A DNA stretch of 64,000 bases from an uncultured Hungatella sp. Its GTDB lineage: Bacteria; Bacillota; Clostridia; Lachnospirales; Lachnospiraceae. Positions 25,813 to 34,739 of this stretch are shown piece after piece. Within the stretch, counting starts at the first letter, position 1, and each line of letters begins with the position of its first letter. The position numbers and the translations under genes were made by a program. Below the pieces are notes generated by a model. That model did no database searches, was not told the origin of the DNA, and was given only the letters and a program-made list of their open reading frames with translations. The stretch is taken from the NCBI GenBank assembly GCA_910588505.1, contig CAJUPQ010000008.1, positions 1-64,000 on the forward strand, written 5' to 3'.

Positions 25813-26091
25813 CTAATCATTGTCAGGCATCAGCTTTACCACGATCATCATCTGCCGCACAAACGCGCCCTCCTCAAGGTCCAGATCATCCATATGGCTT
25901 ACTTCCGGTAATTCCACAAGCTCCTCTTCCAGTTCCACACAGATCCAGTTGTAGGCGGCTTCCCTGGCATTATCCATGGTGTCTTCCAGGTCCGGTCCGT
26001 CCGCCTCGCAGCCCTCCAGATCCGGGAAATAGGCGTGATAGCCTTCGTCCTCCTTGTGAGGGGTAAAAACCGCCGGGTAAATAAATGTCAT
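25813..26091 (-). CDS. HicB-like protein (orphan)
   Basis: 92 residues with the HicB partial RNase H fold: FTPHKEDEGYHAYFPDLEGCEADGP spread over residues 9-33, then a helix DTMDNAREAAYNWI. HicB normally neutralises the HicA toxin, but no HicA-sized gene lies beside it and the C-terminal DNA-binding domain is short or absent. It sits in a housekeeping operon 30 bp after the pyrophosphatase gene. It may be a solitary regulator rather than an antitoxin. Confidence 0.75.
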   Translation of the reverse strand: MTFIYPAVFTPHKEDEGYHAYFPDLEGCEADGPDLEDTMDNAREAAYNWICVELEEELVELPEVSHMDDLDLEEGAFVRQMMIVVKLMPDND

Positions 26092-26121
26092 AATCCATCC
26101 TCCTGGTTCAAAATCCTGCCG

Positions 26122-27792
26122 CTACGCCTGCAGCGCCATTCCAATAGCAGGGATCAGCTGTTTCTTGCGGGACACCACGCCTGGAAGCTTTACCACGCTG
26201 CTCTGCCCGTCCTTGCCGTCATCCTCAATGTGGAACGCGCCCAGGATCATCTTCTTTGCCCCAATCCCCTCGCAGATGAGCATAGTAGACTCATCCAGAA
26301 TATTGGTCAGCATAAAGAACATCATGTCCACGCCTCTCTGATGCTTGTGGGCCTCAGTGATATACACCAGAAGCCGCTCTTTTAAAGAATCCAGCTCCTG
26401 CTCATTGAGGGAGCTTATCTGCCCCACGCCAAAAGACACCTTTCCCGCTGTAAACCGCTTAAAATCCTGATAAAAAATCTCCTCATCCGTCTTGTCCTTT
26501 AGGTTGCTGCCAGCGGTAAACATCTCCCTGGCATACTCCTCCAGCCGGATTCCCGCAATACCCGCCAATTCCATGGCAGCCTTCCTATCAACCTCCGTGC
26601 AGGTAGGCGAACGGAACAGCAGAGTATCGGAAATAATAGCGCTGCACAAAAGCCCCGCAATGGCTTTCTCCACAGCCACCCCGGCCTCCTGGTACATCTG
26701 GTACACGATCGTAGCCGTACAGCCAAGAGGCTGATTCCGGAAAAATACAGGCGATATGGTCTCAATAGTCCCCAGCCTGTGGTGGTCAATGATCTCCATG
26801 ATCCTGGCATTTTCCACCCCGTCCACAGCCTGGGTCTTCTCGTTGTGGTCCACCAGGATCAGCATTTTCCCCTGAGCCCCCAACAGATTTCGCCGGGATA
26901 TCATGCCCTCATACTTGCCGTTTTTGTCTAGAACCGGGAAATCTCTGTGACGCTTGCTGGCCATCACATCCTTAATCTCATCAATAATATCGCTATCCTC
27001 AAAGGTAATCAGATTCTCCGTCTTCATGAAATAGCTGATGGGCATGCTCTGATTCACCAGCCGGGCTACGGTGTATGTATCATAGGCAGTGGCAATAACC
27101 GTACATCCCCGCTCCTGTGCCAGCTTTTTGATGGTCATGGACACGCCCGCCCCCTCGCAGACAATGATACAGGCAGCCTCCATCTCGATGGCGCAAAGCT
27201 GGGACTCATACCGGTTGCCCAGAATGACCAGATCATTTTTATTAATATAATATTCCATTAAATCCGGGTTCGCGGCGGCGATCAGCACCTTTCCCTCGGA
27301 AAAGTAGGCATCCTTATCGCCTACCACCAGATCTCCCTCCACCGTCTCGATAATGTTGGAGTACTGGGTGTTTGCCTTGGACAAAATGCTGCTGTCGTAC
27401 ACATTCATGTAGGATTTGGTAATATCGCCAACCGTAATAAGCCCCTCCAGGATGCCGTCGTCGGTCACCGCCGGAAGGGTCACCACATTGGCCTCCTGCA
27501 TAATATTCCACGCCTTTTTCAGGGAAATATTTTTCTTCACCCCTTTGGTCTGGCGGATCTCAATATCCCGCACCTGTGTCCTTACATGCTCGATCAGCTT
27601 TGGAGCCTCCACGCCGAAATAATCCAGCACAAACTGGGTCTCTCCATTTACCTGCCCTGCCCTGCCAGGCTGAAACTCCAGTCCGGTCACCTTGCGTTTC
27701 AGATTCGCGTAGCTGATGGCGGAACAGATAGAATCCGTGTCCGGGTTCTTGTGTCCGATTACAATAGTCTTTTTCTTATCATATTCAGCCAT
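26122..27792 (-). CDS. Manganese-dependent inorganic pyrophosphatase with CBS and DRTGG domains
   Basis: Family II pyrophosphatase that pulls biosynthesis forward by hydrolysing PPi. 556 residues from the ATG at 27792 (GGGAGGGACT just upstream). DHH domain N-part with IGHKNPDTDSICSA, then an inserted pair of CBS domains (about 70-120 and 250-300) around a DRTGG domain, then the rest of the catalytic part with LVDHNEK, the IIDHHRLG signature, and the C-terminal DHHA2 domain ending RKKQLIPAIG. CBS inserts in this family bind AMP/ADP (inhibitory) or diadenosine polyphosphates (activating). Confidence 0.92.
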   Translation of the reverse strand: MAEYDKKKTIVIGHKNPDTDSICSAISYANLKRKVTGLEFQPGRAGQVNGETQFVLDYFGVEAPKLIEHVRTQVRDIEIRQTKGVKKNISLKKAWNIMQEANVVTLPAVTDDGILEGLITVGDITKSYMNVYDSSILSKANTQYSNIIETVEGDLVVGDKDAYFSEGKVLIAAANPDLMEYYINKNDLVILGNRYESQLCAIEMEAACIIVCEGAGVSMTIKKLAQERGCTVIATAYDTYTVARLVNQSMPISYFMKTENLITFEDSDIIDEIKDVMASKRHRDFPVLDKNGKYEGMISRRNLLGAQGKMLILVDHNEKTQAVDGVENARIMEIIDHHRLGTIETISPVFFRNQPLGCTATIVYQMYQEAGVAVEKAIAGLLCSAIISDTLLFRSPTCTEVDRKAAMELAGIAGIRLEEYAREMFTAGSNLKDKTDEEIFYQDFKRFTAGKVSFGVGQISSLNEQELDSLKERLLVYITEAHKHQRGVDMMFFMLTNILDESTMLICEGIGAKKMILGAFHIEDDGKDGQSSVVKLPGVVSRKKQLIPAIGMALQA

Positions 27793-27831
27793 AGTCCCTC
27801 CCATATTTTTATAAATACCCTTTCATAATTG

Positions 27832-27854
27832 CCCCGGCTGGCTGCCAACCGGGG
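27832..27854 (-). repeat. GC hairpin between glcK and the pyrophosphatase gene
   Basis: CCCCGG and CCGGGG arms with an inner TGG/CCA pairing, ten bases past the glucokinase stop. No T-run follows, so it is more likely an RNA-processing or partial attenuation site than a full terminator. Confidence 0.4.
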
Positions 27855-27864
27855 GCCCCTCTGT

Positions 27865-28812
27865 CTATCCTAACACCAGCCTGGCAGCGCCGTAGATACC
27901 TGCGTCATTGCCCAGCTTTGCAAGACCCACGGTCCCTCTGTTCTCGGAGATCGGCATATACTGGGCATAGTGGCGGTTAATAACCTCAATCAGGTACTGA
28001 CCGGCTTTGGACACGCCGCCGCCGATGACAAACATCTGCGGATCCACCGTGAGAGCCAGAGATGCCAGGGCAACACCCAGGTAATGGCCCACAACCTCCA
28101 TAACCTCCAGCGCCAGGGCATCCCCTGCCTTAGCCGCATCCAGCACATCTTTCGCCGTCACCTGATCTCCCACCTCTCTCAGCACAGAAGGGGTGTCGCT
28201 GGCAGCCATCTTTCTTCTGGCCTCCCTGGCGATGCCGGTAGCGGAGGCAACCTGCTCCAGACAGCCTACGCCGCCGCAGTTGCAGTGCTCTGTCTCCTCG
28301 TCCCTTACATGGATATGGCCGATCTCACCGCCCAGGCCATGCTTTCCGGTGATGATCTGCTCGTCAATAATCACGCCGCCGCCTACGCCGGTCCCAAGGG
28401 TTATCATGACAATATCCGTAAACCCTTTGCCGCCGCCCTGCCACATCTCGCCCAGAGCCGCCACATTGGCATCATTGCCGCACTTCACAGGAAGTCCTTC
28501 CAAAAGATCGCTTAATTCCTTTGACGGATTTTTATCTCTCCATCCGAGGTTCACGCACACTTCCACATGCCCGTCAGGCATTACCGGCCCCGGAACTCCC
28601 ATGCCTACGCCTTCTATGTCCTTAAAGGAAACATTCTCCTGGGCCAAAACCTGATGAAGAATGGAATCCGCGATATCGGCGATAATGTATTTGCCGCCAT
28701 CGTCTTTTCTTGTGAGAATCTCCCACTTTTTCACCAACTCTCCCGTAGTCTCAAATAATCCCAGCTTTACACTGGTCCCGCCTACGTCAACGCCAATACA
28801 TTTTTTCCCCAT
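27865..28812 (-). CDS. glcK: ROK-family glucokinase
   Basis: Phosphorylates free glucose with ATP, feeding glycolysis next to pgi and tkt. 315 residues. ATP-binding start GVDVGGTSVKLGLF, ROK signature LGTGVGGGVIIDEQIITG, catalytic Asp in CGNDANVAALGE, and the zinc site CNCGGVGCLEQ. AAAGGAGAG precedes the ATG. Other ROK kinases can use ManNAc or fructose, but the pattern fits glucokinase best. Confidence 0.88.
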   Translation of the reverse strand: MGKKCIGVDVGGTSVKLGLFETTGELVKKWEILTRKDDGGKYIIADIADSILHQVLAQENVSFKDIEGVGMGVPGPVMPDGHVEVCVNLGWRDKNPSKELSDLLEGLPVKCGNDANVAALGEMWQGGGKGFTDIVMITLGTGVGGGVIIDEQIITGKHGLGGEIGHIHVRDEETEHCNCGGVGCLEQVASATGIAREARRKMAASDTPSVLREVGDQVTAKDVLDAAKAGDALALEVMEVVGHYLGVALASLALTVDPQMFVIGGGVSKAGQYLIEVINRHYAQYMPISENRGTVGLAKLGNDAGIYGAARLVLG

Positions 28813-28862
28813 AGTTTCTCTCCTTTATGTATTTTATAGTTCTTCTATAGTTTACAACAAAA

Positions 28863-28900
28863 GGAATGAACTGCGCAAGAGTTATACACAAGTTCATCCC
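28863..28900 (-). terminator. Terminator of the DUF5711-tkt unit
   Basis: GGGATGAACT and AGTTCATTCC pair (one mismatch) around an 18-nt loop, followed by TTTTGTTGT on the minus strand; a T-run also stands on the other side. Confidence 0.8.
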
Positions 28901-28911
28901 TTTTTATTTTT

Positions 28912-30894
28912 CTACAGCGATCTCACCGTCTCAACTACGTGGTCCACCGTAAATCCGAAATGCTCAAACAGTTGGCTTGCCGGCCCGCTTGCCCCAAACC
29001 CGTTCATGGTCACGCAGGCTCCGTCAAGACCAGTATAGCTTCCCCATCCGAAATCGCTTCCGGCTTCCACCACAACCCGTTTTCTCACGGATTTAGGAAG
29101 CACAGACTCCTGATACTCTCTGGTCTGTTCCTCGAATAATTCCATACAGGGCATGGACACCACCCGGATCTTTCTTCCTTCTGCTTCCAAAACATCCTTT
29201 GCCTTAAGGGCCAGACTCACCTCGGAACCAGTGGCGATCAAGATCGCCTCCGGCGTTCCCTGGCAGTCAGCCAGCACATACCCGCCCTTTAGCGCCTCTC
29301 TGGAGGAACCCTGAACCGGCTCCAGATTCTGTCTGGTAAGCACCAGGGCCGTAGGCGTCTTCCTGGATGTGACGGCGCTGTACCACGCAGCTGCGGTCTC
29401 CACGGAATCGCAGGGACGGAACACATGGAAATTAGGGATCGCCCGCAGCATGGACAGATGCTCTACCGGCTCATGGGTAGGCCCGTCCTCCCCCACTCCA
29501 ATACTGTCGTGGGTCAATACATAGGTCAATGGCACCTGCATAAGAGCTGACAGTCTGGCCATAGGCTTCATATAATCACTGAACACGAAGAACGTAGCCA
29601 CGTAAGGCCGAAGTCCGCCGTGAAGCCCTATGCCGTTGCCAATAGCAGTCATGGCAAGTTCCCGGACACCGAAATGGATATTGCAGCCCTCCGGCGTGTC
29701 CCTGGTAAAATCACCTTTTCCGTTCATGGTAGTCTTGTTGGACGGAGCCAGATCCGCGGAGCCGCCAAAGAGGTTAGGCAGTTTATCCGTCATATAGTTA
29801 AGGATCTTTCCGGAAAGGCTTCTGGTGGCTTCCGGCTTGTCCCCATGTAACCAGAACTTCTCATCCTCCTCAAACCCGAAGCCCAGGCTGGTATCATGAT
29901 ATTGATTCCACAGCTCCTCCATCTGGGGGTATTCCTGACAGTAGGCGGCAAACATCACGTTCCACGCAGCCTCGGTCTCGGCCTTGTCCTGGGCGATCTG
30001 CGCAAAATGATCATAAACTTCCTGTGGAACAAAGAAATCCTCTTTTGACGGCCAGCCAAGGTTCTCTTTTAACGCAGTTACATTATCCGTCCCCAGCGGC
30101 TCTCCGTGGGCGCTTGCCTTGCCCTGCTTGGCCGGGCAGCCGTATCCGATCTCTGTCTTTACCGTGATAAAGGACGGATGCCGGGTATCTTTTTTCGCCT
30201 CCTCAATGGCGGCGCCAATGGCCTCCAGGTCATTACCGTCCTCCACAGTGAGGGTCTGGAAACCAAGGGCAGCCATGCGGGCGGTTACATCCTCGGTAAA
30301 AGCCAAGTCTGTGCTTCCCTCGATGGAAATGCGGTTGGAATCGTACAAAACGATCAATTTATGAAGGCCCATGGTGCCTGCAAGGGAAAACGCCTCGTAG
30401 GAGATCCCCTCCATCATACAGCCGTCGCCGCCTAAAACATAGGTATAGTGGTCCACAACAGGATAGTCTTCTTTGTTAAAAACAGCGGCAAGATGGGCTT
30501 CTGCCATGGCCATGCCTACAGCCATACCCATACCCGCACCTAAAGGACCGGTGGTAGCCTCCACACCGGGAGTACATCCGTATTCCGGATGGCCTGGGGT
30601 GAGGGACCCCAGCTGACGGAAGTTCCTGATATCTTCTATAGACAGATTGCCGTAACCAAACAGATGGAGCAGGGAGTACAAAAGCATGGAACCGTGTCCG
30701 CCGGACAGTATGAACCTGTCCCTGTTGGGCCAGTCCGGGTCAGCCGGATTGTGATTCATGTGGTTTGCCCAAAGTTCGTAAGCCATGGGAGCCGCGCCCA
30801 GAGGGAGACCTGGGTGGCCGGAGTTGGCTTTCTGAATAGCGTCAGCCGAAAGGGTGCGGATGGCGTTAATGGACAGCTGTTCAATCTCTTTCAT
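28912..30894 (-). CDS. tkt: Transketolase
   Basis: Thiamine-diphosphate enzyme of the pentose phosphate pathway moving two-carbon units between sugar phosphates. 660 residues, full length. N-terminal [17 protein letters not shown], ThDP-binding [13 protein letters not shown], substrate histidines in the [13 protein letters not shown] region, and C-terminal [22 protein letters not shown] precedes the ATG. It follows DUF5711 by 13 bp in one transcript. Confidence 0.96.
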   Translation of the reverse strand: MKEIEQLSINAIRTLSADAIQKANSGHPGLPLGAAPMAYELWANHMNHNPADPDWPNRDRFILSGGHGSMLLYSLLHLFGYGNLSIEDIRNFRQLGSLTPGHPEYGCTPGVEATTGPLGAGMGMAVGMAMAEAHLAAVFNKEDYPVVDHYTYVLGGDGCMMEGISYEAFSLAGTMGLHKLIVLYDSNRISIEGSTDLAFTEDVTARMAALGFQTLTVEDGNDLEAIGAAIEEAKKDTRHPSFITVKTEIGYGCPAKQGKASAHGEPLGTDNVTALKENLGWPSKEDFFVPQEVYDHFAQIAQDKAETEAAWNVMFAAYCQEYPQMEELWNQYHDTSLGFGFEEDEKFWLHGDKPEATRSLSGKILNYMTDKLPNLFGGSADLAPSNKTTMNGKGDFTRDTPEGCNIHFGVRELAMTAIGNGIGLHGGLRPYVATFFVFSDYMKPMARLSALMQVPLTYVLTHDSIGVGEDGPTHEPVEHLSMLRAIPNFHVFRPCDSVETAAAWYSAVTSRKTPTALVLTRQNLEPVQGSSREALKGGYVLADCQGTPEAILIATGSEVSLALKAKDVLEAEGRKIRVVSMPCMELFEEQTREYQESVLPKSVRKRVVVEAGSDFGWGSYTGLDGACVTMNGFGASGPASQLFEHFGFTVDHVVETVRSL

Positions 30895-30907
30895 TTGTGA
30901 TAGCCTC

Positions 30908-32182
30908 CTAATGTAGTTTGATCTCTTTGATCACCTGGGGTCCTGTGACAATGATCTTGTTGGAAAAACTGCCATTGCCAATCCTTGATACCGGGAAATC
31001 AAATGTGCCTTCGTATTTCAAATTGCCAAATCGATTATATATCCTACATGAATCTTCATTATACAAAAAGATGTTATCCCCGTCAATATCTACATGGGCA
31101 TAGTCATAGCTAAAATCTTTGCTAAATATGTGATTTCCTTCCTCGGAGTACAGATCCAACCGATAATCATATTCTCCGTTGACACATTTTACGATGATGC
31201 CCGCATAGTTTCCTCCATAGAAAATGGTTTTTATCTCTTCTTCTACAGGGACCTGTTTTAACAACTCCGGGGACATGACATCAAGGGAGCTGTAAAAGGA
31301 TATGCTGCTGTCGGCAAATGCTACGGAATAGATATCGTCTAAGTAACACACTTTTGGTATCATGCTGCTGTCATACATCTCATGAAAACCGCCTACCATA
31401 CGGGTGGAAACATTTTTTCCAACCTCTGAAAAATTATAAAATGCCACCCGGTTTTTCAGTTGGCCGCCTTTTAGGTAGATATAGGAACCCATGAGAAGGC
31501 TTCCGTCGGGAGACAGGCTGATGTCTAAAGGGTGCCCAATCTCGCCGTTGAGATAGCTGGTGATTCCAAGATCCAGACGCGCACCTTCTTTGGTGTAGTA
31601 GTAAATGTGGCTGGCGGTTGAGGACTGGAGGATGGCCGCCACCAGGCCCTTGGCTGATATGGTGATCTTGGTGATGGGCATCTCTGTGGTGGCTGTCCCT
31701 ATGGGGCCTTCTTTGTTGAAAATATGTATGGTGTTTCCTTGTTGGTCGGCTATGGCGGCGTAGTCCCCGTTAACCGCTATGATGGGGGTGTGCATCTGGT
31801 AGGATTGTATCCAGACATCCTTTCCTTTGGCGTCGATGTAGGAAGCGCCGTCTTTGCTGTATTTTATCATGTTGTCGCCGAAATGGGCAAAGGCTACAAA
31901 TCCGGTGTCGTCCCGCTCGAATTTCCGCTCCCAGGATACGGAGGCTTCCTTGTACTGGTAGCTGCGGTTGTACCAGTAGTTGGCTATGGTGGAAATGGTG
32001 ATGGCGATGACAATGGTTAAAAAAATCAGGAGATGACGGCGGCGGGTGCGGGTCTCGGCTTTTTTGATGATCTGGCCGGTGTCCTCCTCCTGAGGGGAGG
32101 AGGGGTGGGGGGCGCCGGTGATGATGCGGCTGCGTAGTTGGTTTTTTCTGGATTCTCTGCTCATGGAACTCATGTCTGTCAT
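30908..32182 (-). CDS. DUF5711 family membrane-anchored beta-propeller-like protein
   Basis: 424 residues. Cytoplasmic basic N-terminus (1-48), one membrane segment (about 49-68, [17 protein letters not shown]), then an extracellular domain of repeated beta strands with propeller-like phrases ([54 protein letters not shown]). It matches DUF5711, whose function is not known. The N-terminal tail is Arg/Ser rich. Co-transcribed with tkt. A 70-bp tandem array lies directly upstream in its leader. Confidence 0.75.
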   Translation of the reverse strand: MTDMSSMSRESRKNQLRSRIITGAPHPSSPQEEDTGQIIKKAETRTRRRHLLIFLTIVIAITISTIANYWYNRSYQYKEASVSWERKFERDDTGFVAFAHFGDNMIKYSKDGASYIDAKGKDVWIQSYQMHTPIIAVNGDYAAIADQQGNTIHIFNKEGPIGTATTEMPITKITISAKGLVAAILQSSTASHIYYYTKEGARLDLGITSYLNGEIGHPLDISLSPDGSLLMGSYIYLKGGQLKNRVAFYNFSEVGKNVSTRMVGGFHEMYDSSMIPKVCYLDDIYSVAFADSSISFYSSLDVMSPELLKQVPVEEEIKTIFYGGNYAGIIVKCVNGEYDYRLDLYSEEGNHIFSKDFSYDYAHVDIDGDNIFLYNEDSCRIYNRFGNLKYEGTFDFPVSRIGNGSFSNKIIVTGPQVIKEIKLH

Positions 32183-32227
32183 ATCTTTGGTTCTCCGTTT
32201 TTTTTTGGGGGCGAGGTGGGGCTTCGT

Positions 32228-32578
32228 CTTTGCTTGGGATTGGGTGGGTTGCGCTGCGCTTAAGCTTCGCCCTCGGCTCGATTCCGCTTCGCTCCATCTT
32301 TGCTTGGGATTAGCTGAATTGCGCTGCGCTTAAGCTTCGCTTGGCTTGGCTCGATTCCGCTTCGCTCCATCTTTGCTTGGAATTAGCTGAATTGCGCTGC
32401 GCTTAAGCTTCGCCCTCGGCTCGATTCTGCTTCGCTCCATCTTTGCTTGGGATTAGCTGGCTTGCGCTGCGCTTAAGCTTCGCCCTCGGCTCGATTCCGC
32501 TTCGCTCCATCTTTGCTTGAATTGAGAGGTGGTCGCGGTATCGACTCCGCAGTGCCGCTCAATTCCGCTACGCTCCAT
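32228..32578. repeat. 70-bp tandem repeat array
   Basis: Four head-to-tail units starting at 32228, 32298, 32371 and 32441 (lengths 70, 73, 70, 70 bp), a degenerate start of a fifth at 32511, and a short variant copy near 32558-32578. Each unit contains GCGCTGCGCTTAAGCTTCGC and ends CGCTTCGCTCCAT. The copies are nearly identical. The period is not a multiple of three and the reading frames break, so the array is not coding. It separates the LysM gene from the DUF5711-tkt operon and lies in the leader of the latter. Confidence 0.9.
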
Positions 32579-32601
32579 TTCGCTCACGGGCTTCGCCCTA
32601 T

Positions 32602-32666
32602 GAAAAAAGGCAAGGAAAAAGCTGCTTACGTGCCAGCACGACGCATCTTTTTCCTTGCCTTTTTTC
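32602..32666 (-). terminator. Long hairpin terminator after the LysM gene
   Basis: A perfect 19-bp stem (GAAAAAAGGCAAGGAAAAA and complement) closes a 27-nt loop. The second arm ends in a T-run on either strand. The loop and the sequence just before the stem share the direct repeat CACGTAAGCA. Confidence 0.85.
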
Positions 32667-32685
32667 GCACTGCTCATTGCTTACG
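32602..32685 (-). ncRNA. Possible short transcript between promoter and hairpin
   Basis: The extended -10 at 32691-32696 would start a transcript near 32684 that meets the hairpin at once, giving an RNA of about 80 nt or a leader attenuator ahead of the array and DUF5711-tkt. Support is the promoter-like motif and the hairpin only. Confidence 0.25.
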
Positions 32686-32690
32686 TGGAC

Positions 32691-32696
32691 ATTATA
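32691..32696 (-). promoter_or_regulatory. Extended -10 behind the LysM gene
   Basis: TGTGGTATAAT on the minus strand, 15 bp past the LysM stop codon. It is the only promoter-like motif I see ahead of DUF5711-tkt. The -35 region (TTCCTT at 17 bp) is poor. Confidence 0.45.
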
Positions 32697-32711
32697 CCAC
32701 ACCTCTCCCCC

Positions 32712-34016
32712 CTAAGGAAGAATCAATTTCTGACCGGATATTATTTTATCCGCGCTTTCTAAATTATTTAACTGGCATATTTCGTCTACTCTATTTAAGC
32801 TACTATACACTTCTAAGCATATACTATACAGCGTCTGCCCGTCTTGCACTACATAGGTCCTATATTCTCCCTGGCCTGCTTGGGCTGGCTGAGCTGGTGG
32901 CGGGGTTGTTTCTTGTGTTCGTGTGTTTGGCGCGTTGTTTTCTTGGCTGCTTTGCTCTGCCAGACTGCCTTGTTGGGGATCGTTCCCATTTTCCTCTTGG
33001 ACTGTCCCGCCTGTATTTTCGCCGGCTTGTCCTCCTGCGCTGCTGTCCACTGTGGTTGTCTGTTCCTCTCCTGGATATGTGGGGGACATGGTCTCTGTTC
33101 CGACTGTTGGCGAGACTTTCCCCTGGGCTTCTTCTACCAGCAGTTCGTCGCCTTCGCCCAGTTCACTGTAATCCTTGTAATCTCCGTACAGCTCGTCCCC
33201 TGACATGGCTGCTACGTCGTCTTTTTCTTTTGCGGCAACAGGAAACGCGGAGGTCAGCACAGATTCCATCTCTCTCATTTTCTCATAATTGTTAAACATC
33301 ACCACGCCTCCTGCCAGCACCACGATAGACAGGGCGCTACACAGGCTGCCCAGAACGCGGATGGTTCCGCGTCTGGAAACGGCCTGGATCTTGTTGTCTT
33401 CCATTCTCTGACGGAAATCACGGATCACGGTGTCTCCGCTTCCTGACTCCACACGGCGGGCATCCTTGCGCAGTATCATGTAGTCCTGCATCATTTGGTT
33501 CCGCTCATAATAAATACTGTATCCCCGCAGTTTATAAAATCCATCCTCTGATGTTATGTAAACTGCTTCCTCCCCCTCCAGACCGGAGTTAAGGTACATC
33601 AGCTGATTTTTTCCGGCAAAATACTGTCCATGTTCTTTCCAGTAATTCAAAGGACTCAGCGTGCTTCCCGGAACACCGCACAGAAACCACCCTAAGATCA
33701 CCCGCTTGGGGAACATCTGCTCCATGCCCTGGTAGGCTTTTTTCCAGGCAGGTTCCGTAAAGGCCACCTTTTCCCCGTTTTCTGTTACCTCTTCCATCTC
33801 CATGGCGCCATCCACAAATAAATACGGTGTTCCGTCGTGTTCCTCCACATTGCCCAGCAGTATCCCTACCCGCAGGTCTTGTCCGCCCCGCGGATAAAGC
33901 CGTTTCAGATACGTATTCACATAGTCTTCCAGATATAACCGGACAGACTGATCTCTTTCTCCTATCTGCCTGATATTTTTCGGCAGCTTCGGAAATGGAT
34001 TATATAATTCTCCCAT
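32712..34016 (-). CDS. Membrane LysM protein with MPN-like cytoplasmic domain
   Basis: 434 residues. Cytoplasmic N-terminal domain (1-215), one membrane segment (about 222-245, VLGSLCSALSIVVLAGGVVMF), a Gly/Thr/Gln/Pro-rich outer linker (about 290-380), and a single C-terminal LysM domain (about 385-434, YVVQDGQTLYSICLEVY) that should bind peptidoglycan. The N-terminal domain shows the order of an MPN/JAMM fold: RVGILLG, LFVDGAMEM, then ILGWFLCGVPGSTLSP where JAMM enzymes have GWYHSHPGxxxxLS. The zinc histidines are absent, so it is probably not a peptidase. The MPN reading is my inference. It lies between yyaC and DUF5711. Confidence 0.75.
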   Translation of the reverse strand: MGELYNPFPKLPKNIRQIGERDQSVRLYLEDYVNTYLKRLYPRGGQDLRVGILLGNVEEHDGTPYLFVDGAMEMEEVTENGEKVAFTEPAWKKAYQGMEQMFPKRVILGWFLCGVPGSTLSPLNYWKEHGQYFAGKNQLMYLNSGLEGEEAVYITSEDGFYKLRGYSIYYERNQMMQDYMILRKDARRVESGSGDTVIRDFRQRMEDNKIQAVSRRGTIRVLGSLCSALSIVVLAGGVVMFNNYEKMREMESVLTSAFPVAAKEKDDVAAMSGDELYGDYKDYSELGEGDELLVEEAQGKVSPTVGTETMSPTYPGEEQTTTVDSSAGGQAGENTGGTVQEENGNDPQQGSLAEQSSQENNAPNTRTQETTPPPAQPAQAGQGEYRTYVVQDGQTLYSICLEVYSSLNRVDEICQLNNLESADKIISGQKLILP

Positions 34017-34084
34017 AGGCTCACCCCGCTATCATTCTTCATTACACTAAGACGAATCATAGCACGCTTCCTATGCGAAAAATG

Positions 34085-34684
34085 TCAAACCAAGGCCATG
34101 GATTCCCATAATTTTTCGACAATGCACACGCTCTCGCTGATACACTCCGCCATCCTCATGACCACGCTCAGCCGAATGCTCTGGAGCATCACCGGATCAT
34201 AATCCCCGCAGCTGCTGACCACCCCTGTAATAAACAGATCACCTACAGACCGCAGCTCCTTGCTGACCCCAAGCCCCGGCTTCAGAGACCCGCGGCCTAC
34301 CGTAATACAGCCGATATGGTCATGCATGCCCACAGACGCGTCCACGGCGATCACCAGATGGTCCTGGTAATATTGCTCCACAATGCTAAGGGTATCCTCC
34401 AGATTCATGGCATGGACCGGTCGGTTCAGCGTCCCCAGAACCCGGATATGTTTCAGCTCCCTGTCTTTTAGCTGGTATCCGATCAGCGGCCCCAGACTGT
34501 CGCCGGTGGAGCGGTCCGTGCCAATGCACAGAAGCAGCACCTTGTCCTTTCCGCTTTTGTCCAGCTCTTCCCGGATCATCATATACAGCCTGGCCGCCAG
34601 CTGGGCTGTCTCAAAATTTCGATTTGTATCATAATAATAAAGCTCCCTCTGACGAAAGGGAGCCATTCGTTTCCATACGCTCAT
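34085..34684 (-). CDS. yyaC: YyaC/DUF1256 family spore protein (GPR-like fold)
   Basis: 199 residues from the ATG at 34684 (AGGTGAG six bases upstream). Matches the YyaC family, related in fold to the germination protease GPR: LLLCIGTDRSTGDSLGPLIG, VIAVDASVG and GSLKPGLGVSKELRSVGD. The family occurs in endospore formers and is expressed in sporulation in B. subtilis. It is one of the few direct signs of sporulation in this window. Its ribosome site lies in one arm of an inverted repeat (34694-34730). Confidence 0.88.
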   Translation of the reverse strand: MSVWKRMAPFRQRELYYYDTNRNFETAQLAARLYMMIREELDKSGKDKVLLLCIGTDRSTGDSLGPLIGYQLKDRELKHIRVLGTLNRPVHAMNLEDTLSIVEQYYQDHLVIAVDASVGMHDHIGCITVGRGSLKPGLGVSKELRSVGDLFITGVVSSCGDYDPVMLQSIRLSVVMRMAECISESVCIVEKLWESMALV

Positions 34685-34693
34685 CAATGTCTC

Positions 34694-34730
34694 ACCTGGT
34701 CTTTATTCTTAATCCTATTATAGACCAGGT
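34694..34730 (-). promoter_or_regulatory. Inverted repeat over the yyaC ribosome site
   Basis: Perfect 9-bp arms (ACCTGGTCT and AGACCAGGT) 19 bp apart. One arm includes the AGGT of the yyaC ribosome binding site, and TATAAT lies within the loop. It may be an operator around the -10 or, in a read-through transcript, a hairpin that hides the ribosome site. Confidence 0.5.
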
Positions 34731-34739
34731 TTGTCCTGT

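Noticed and set aside
25813..26091. Complete HicAB toxin-antitoxin pair
   Set aside because: No HicA-size frame with the dsRBD-like fold lies on either side.
27832..27854. Rho-independent terminator after glucokinase
   Set aside because: Stem is good but no T-run follows on the minus strand and the next gene is close; listed as a hairpin only.
31770..32297. Open frame beginning MERSGIEPRAKLKR that starts in the tandem array
   Set aside because: It is read from the repeat unit and then runs out of frame through DUF5711; no ribosome site, and the unit length breaks frames between copies.
32228..32578. CRISPR array
   Set aside because: Units are contiguous with no unique spacers and no cas genes nearby.
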